Below, in pieces: positions 63,487 to 64,000 of a stretch of DNA of 64,000 nt. Every line of letters starts with the position of its first letter. The stretch's first letter is position 1. The notes beneath the pieces are model-generated. The model searched no databases, was not told the origin of the DNA, and worked only from the letters and a program-made list of their open reading frames with translations. The stretch is from Tenacibaculum ovolyticum DSM 18103 (GTDB lineage: Bacteria > Bacteroidota > Bacteroidia > Flavobacteriales > Flavobacteriaceae), in assembly GCF_000430545.1 (NCBI RefSeq), contig NZ_KE387164.1, forward strand, positions 280,807-344,806. The letters are read 5' to 3'. A program made the position numbers and the translations under genes.

Positions 63487-64000
63487 ATGTCTAAAGATTT
63501 TAAAGGAAAATTATTTGTGTTTTCAGCACCGTCAGGATCAGGAAAAACAACAATTGTTCGTCATTTATTAAAACAAGAAAGATTTAATTTAGAGTTTTCA
63601 ATATCTGCAACTTCAAGAGAAGCAAGAGGTGTTGAGGTTAACGGAGAAGATTATTATTTTATATCTACAAAAGATTTTAAAAATAAAATTAAAGGCGATG
63701 AATTCTTAGAGTGGGAAGAAGTATATCGTGATAATTTTTACGGAACTTTAAAAACAGAGGTTGAACGTATTTGGGCTTTAGGAAAACACGTTATTTTTGA
63801 TATCGATGTCGCTGGAGGTTTACGTATAAAAAAGAAATTCCCAACAGAAACATTAGCTGTTTTTGTAAAACCACCAAGTATCGATGAACTTAAAATTCGT
63901 TTAAAGAAAAGAAGTACAGAGAGCGAAGACAAAATAAATATGCGCATTGCTAAGGCATCAGTAGAATTAGCTACGGCACCTCAGTTTGATAAAATTATAA
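63487..64000 (+). CDS. gmk: guanylate kinase (truncated at window end)
   Basis: The first 171 codons are present; the frame continues past the window edge. The Walker A FSAPSGSGKTTI, GVEVNGEDYYFI, EEVYRDNFYGTLKTEVE and FDIDVAGGLRIKK segments are typical of GMP kinase, which makes GDP from GMP. It begins one base after the YicC-type gene and shares its promoter. Confidence 0.95.
   Translation, partial: MSKDFKGKLFVFSAPSGSGKTTIVRHLLKQERFNLEFSISATSREARGVEVNGEDYYFISTKDFKNKIKGDEFLEWEEVYRDNFYGTLKTEVERIWALGKHVIFDIDVAGGLRIKKKFPTETLAVFVKPPSIDELKIRLKKRSTESEDKINMRIAKASVELATAPQFDKII

Overview
The window is AT-rich chromosomal DNA from a member of the Bacteroidota, most likely a marine flavobacterium (Flavobacteriaceae, of the Tenacibaculum/Polaribacter kind; the genus cannot be fixed from this window). 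The grounds are: promoters of the Bacteroidota type (-7 box TAnnTTTG, -33 TTG about 19 bases upstream) in front of many genes; an OmpA protein with thrombospondin type 3 repeats; a protease with a type IX secretion tail; AraC regulators fused to a membrane sensor; DUF2911, MbnP and choice-of-anchor B proteins; atpD-atpC standing apart from the other ATP synthase genes; and dispersed palindromic repeats of a kind common in flavobacterial genomes. No phage, insertion sequence or CRISPR array was found.

Layout. 1-8.8 kb: a small exported protein, a membrane AraC regulator with a DUF2911 protein, an AddA/RecB-like helicase-nuclease, kbl, and a strongly promoted OmpA protein. 8.9-11.1 kb: atpD-atpC and tatA. 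11.1-14.1 kb (minus strand): an O-methyltransferase and an ECF sigma/zinc anti-sigma pair downstream of two exported proteins. 14.3-17.7 kb: panB, a 2-hydroxyacid dehydrogenase carrying an in-frame repeat insertion, and small proteins. 17.8-24.1 kb: a biotin locus (bioF, a DUF2007 protein, bioD, bioA, a ketoacyl synthase, bioB) interrupted by one opposite-strand Coa1-like gene. 24.2-24.4 kb: two identical tRNA-Asn genes with their own promoter and terminator. 24.7-28.7 kb: sucA-sucB. 28.8-34.5 kb: a diheme lipoprotein with thioredoxin, nadA-nadB, a TPMT-type methyltransferase and a YdjM-type membrane protein. 34.6-40.8 kb: a TolC/adaptor/RND efflux operon. 40.8-46.1 kb: an AraC regulator, a SnoaL-like lipoprotein, a PIF1-like helicase and a DUF547 protein. 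46.3-48.9 kb: a secreted trypsin-like protease. 48.9-53.8 kb (minus): a suf operon containing an inserted metallo-beta-lactamase-fold lipoprotein. 53.8-58.5 kb (minus): a compact operon of four predicted lipoproteins, including an MbnP/MbnH-like pair. 58.8-64 kb: thiL, an outer-membrane-like protein, a BON-LysM protein, an EamA exporter, a YicC family gene and the start of gmk.

Most genes are housekeeping or metabolic. The points most worth following are: (1) two 14-base palindromes of the form GTAAC-N4-GTTAC, each exactly the same distance upstream of a -7 box, in front of the diheme lipoprotein/thioredoxin operon and the TolC/RND operon, which look like class II CRP/FNR-type activator sites; (2) the four-lipoprotein MbnP/MbnH-like operon; (3) a palindromic repeat inserted in frame into a dehydrogenase gene, related to two intergenic copies nearby; (4) a ketoacyl synthase inside a biotin locus that lacks bioC and bioH; (5) several genes whose promoter box ends 4-7 bases before the start codon, implying leaderless mRNAs.
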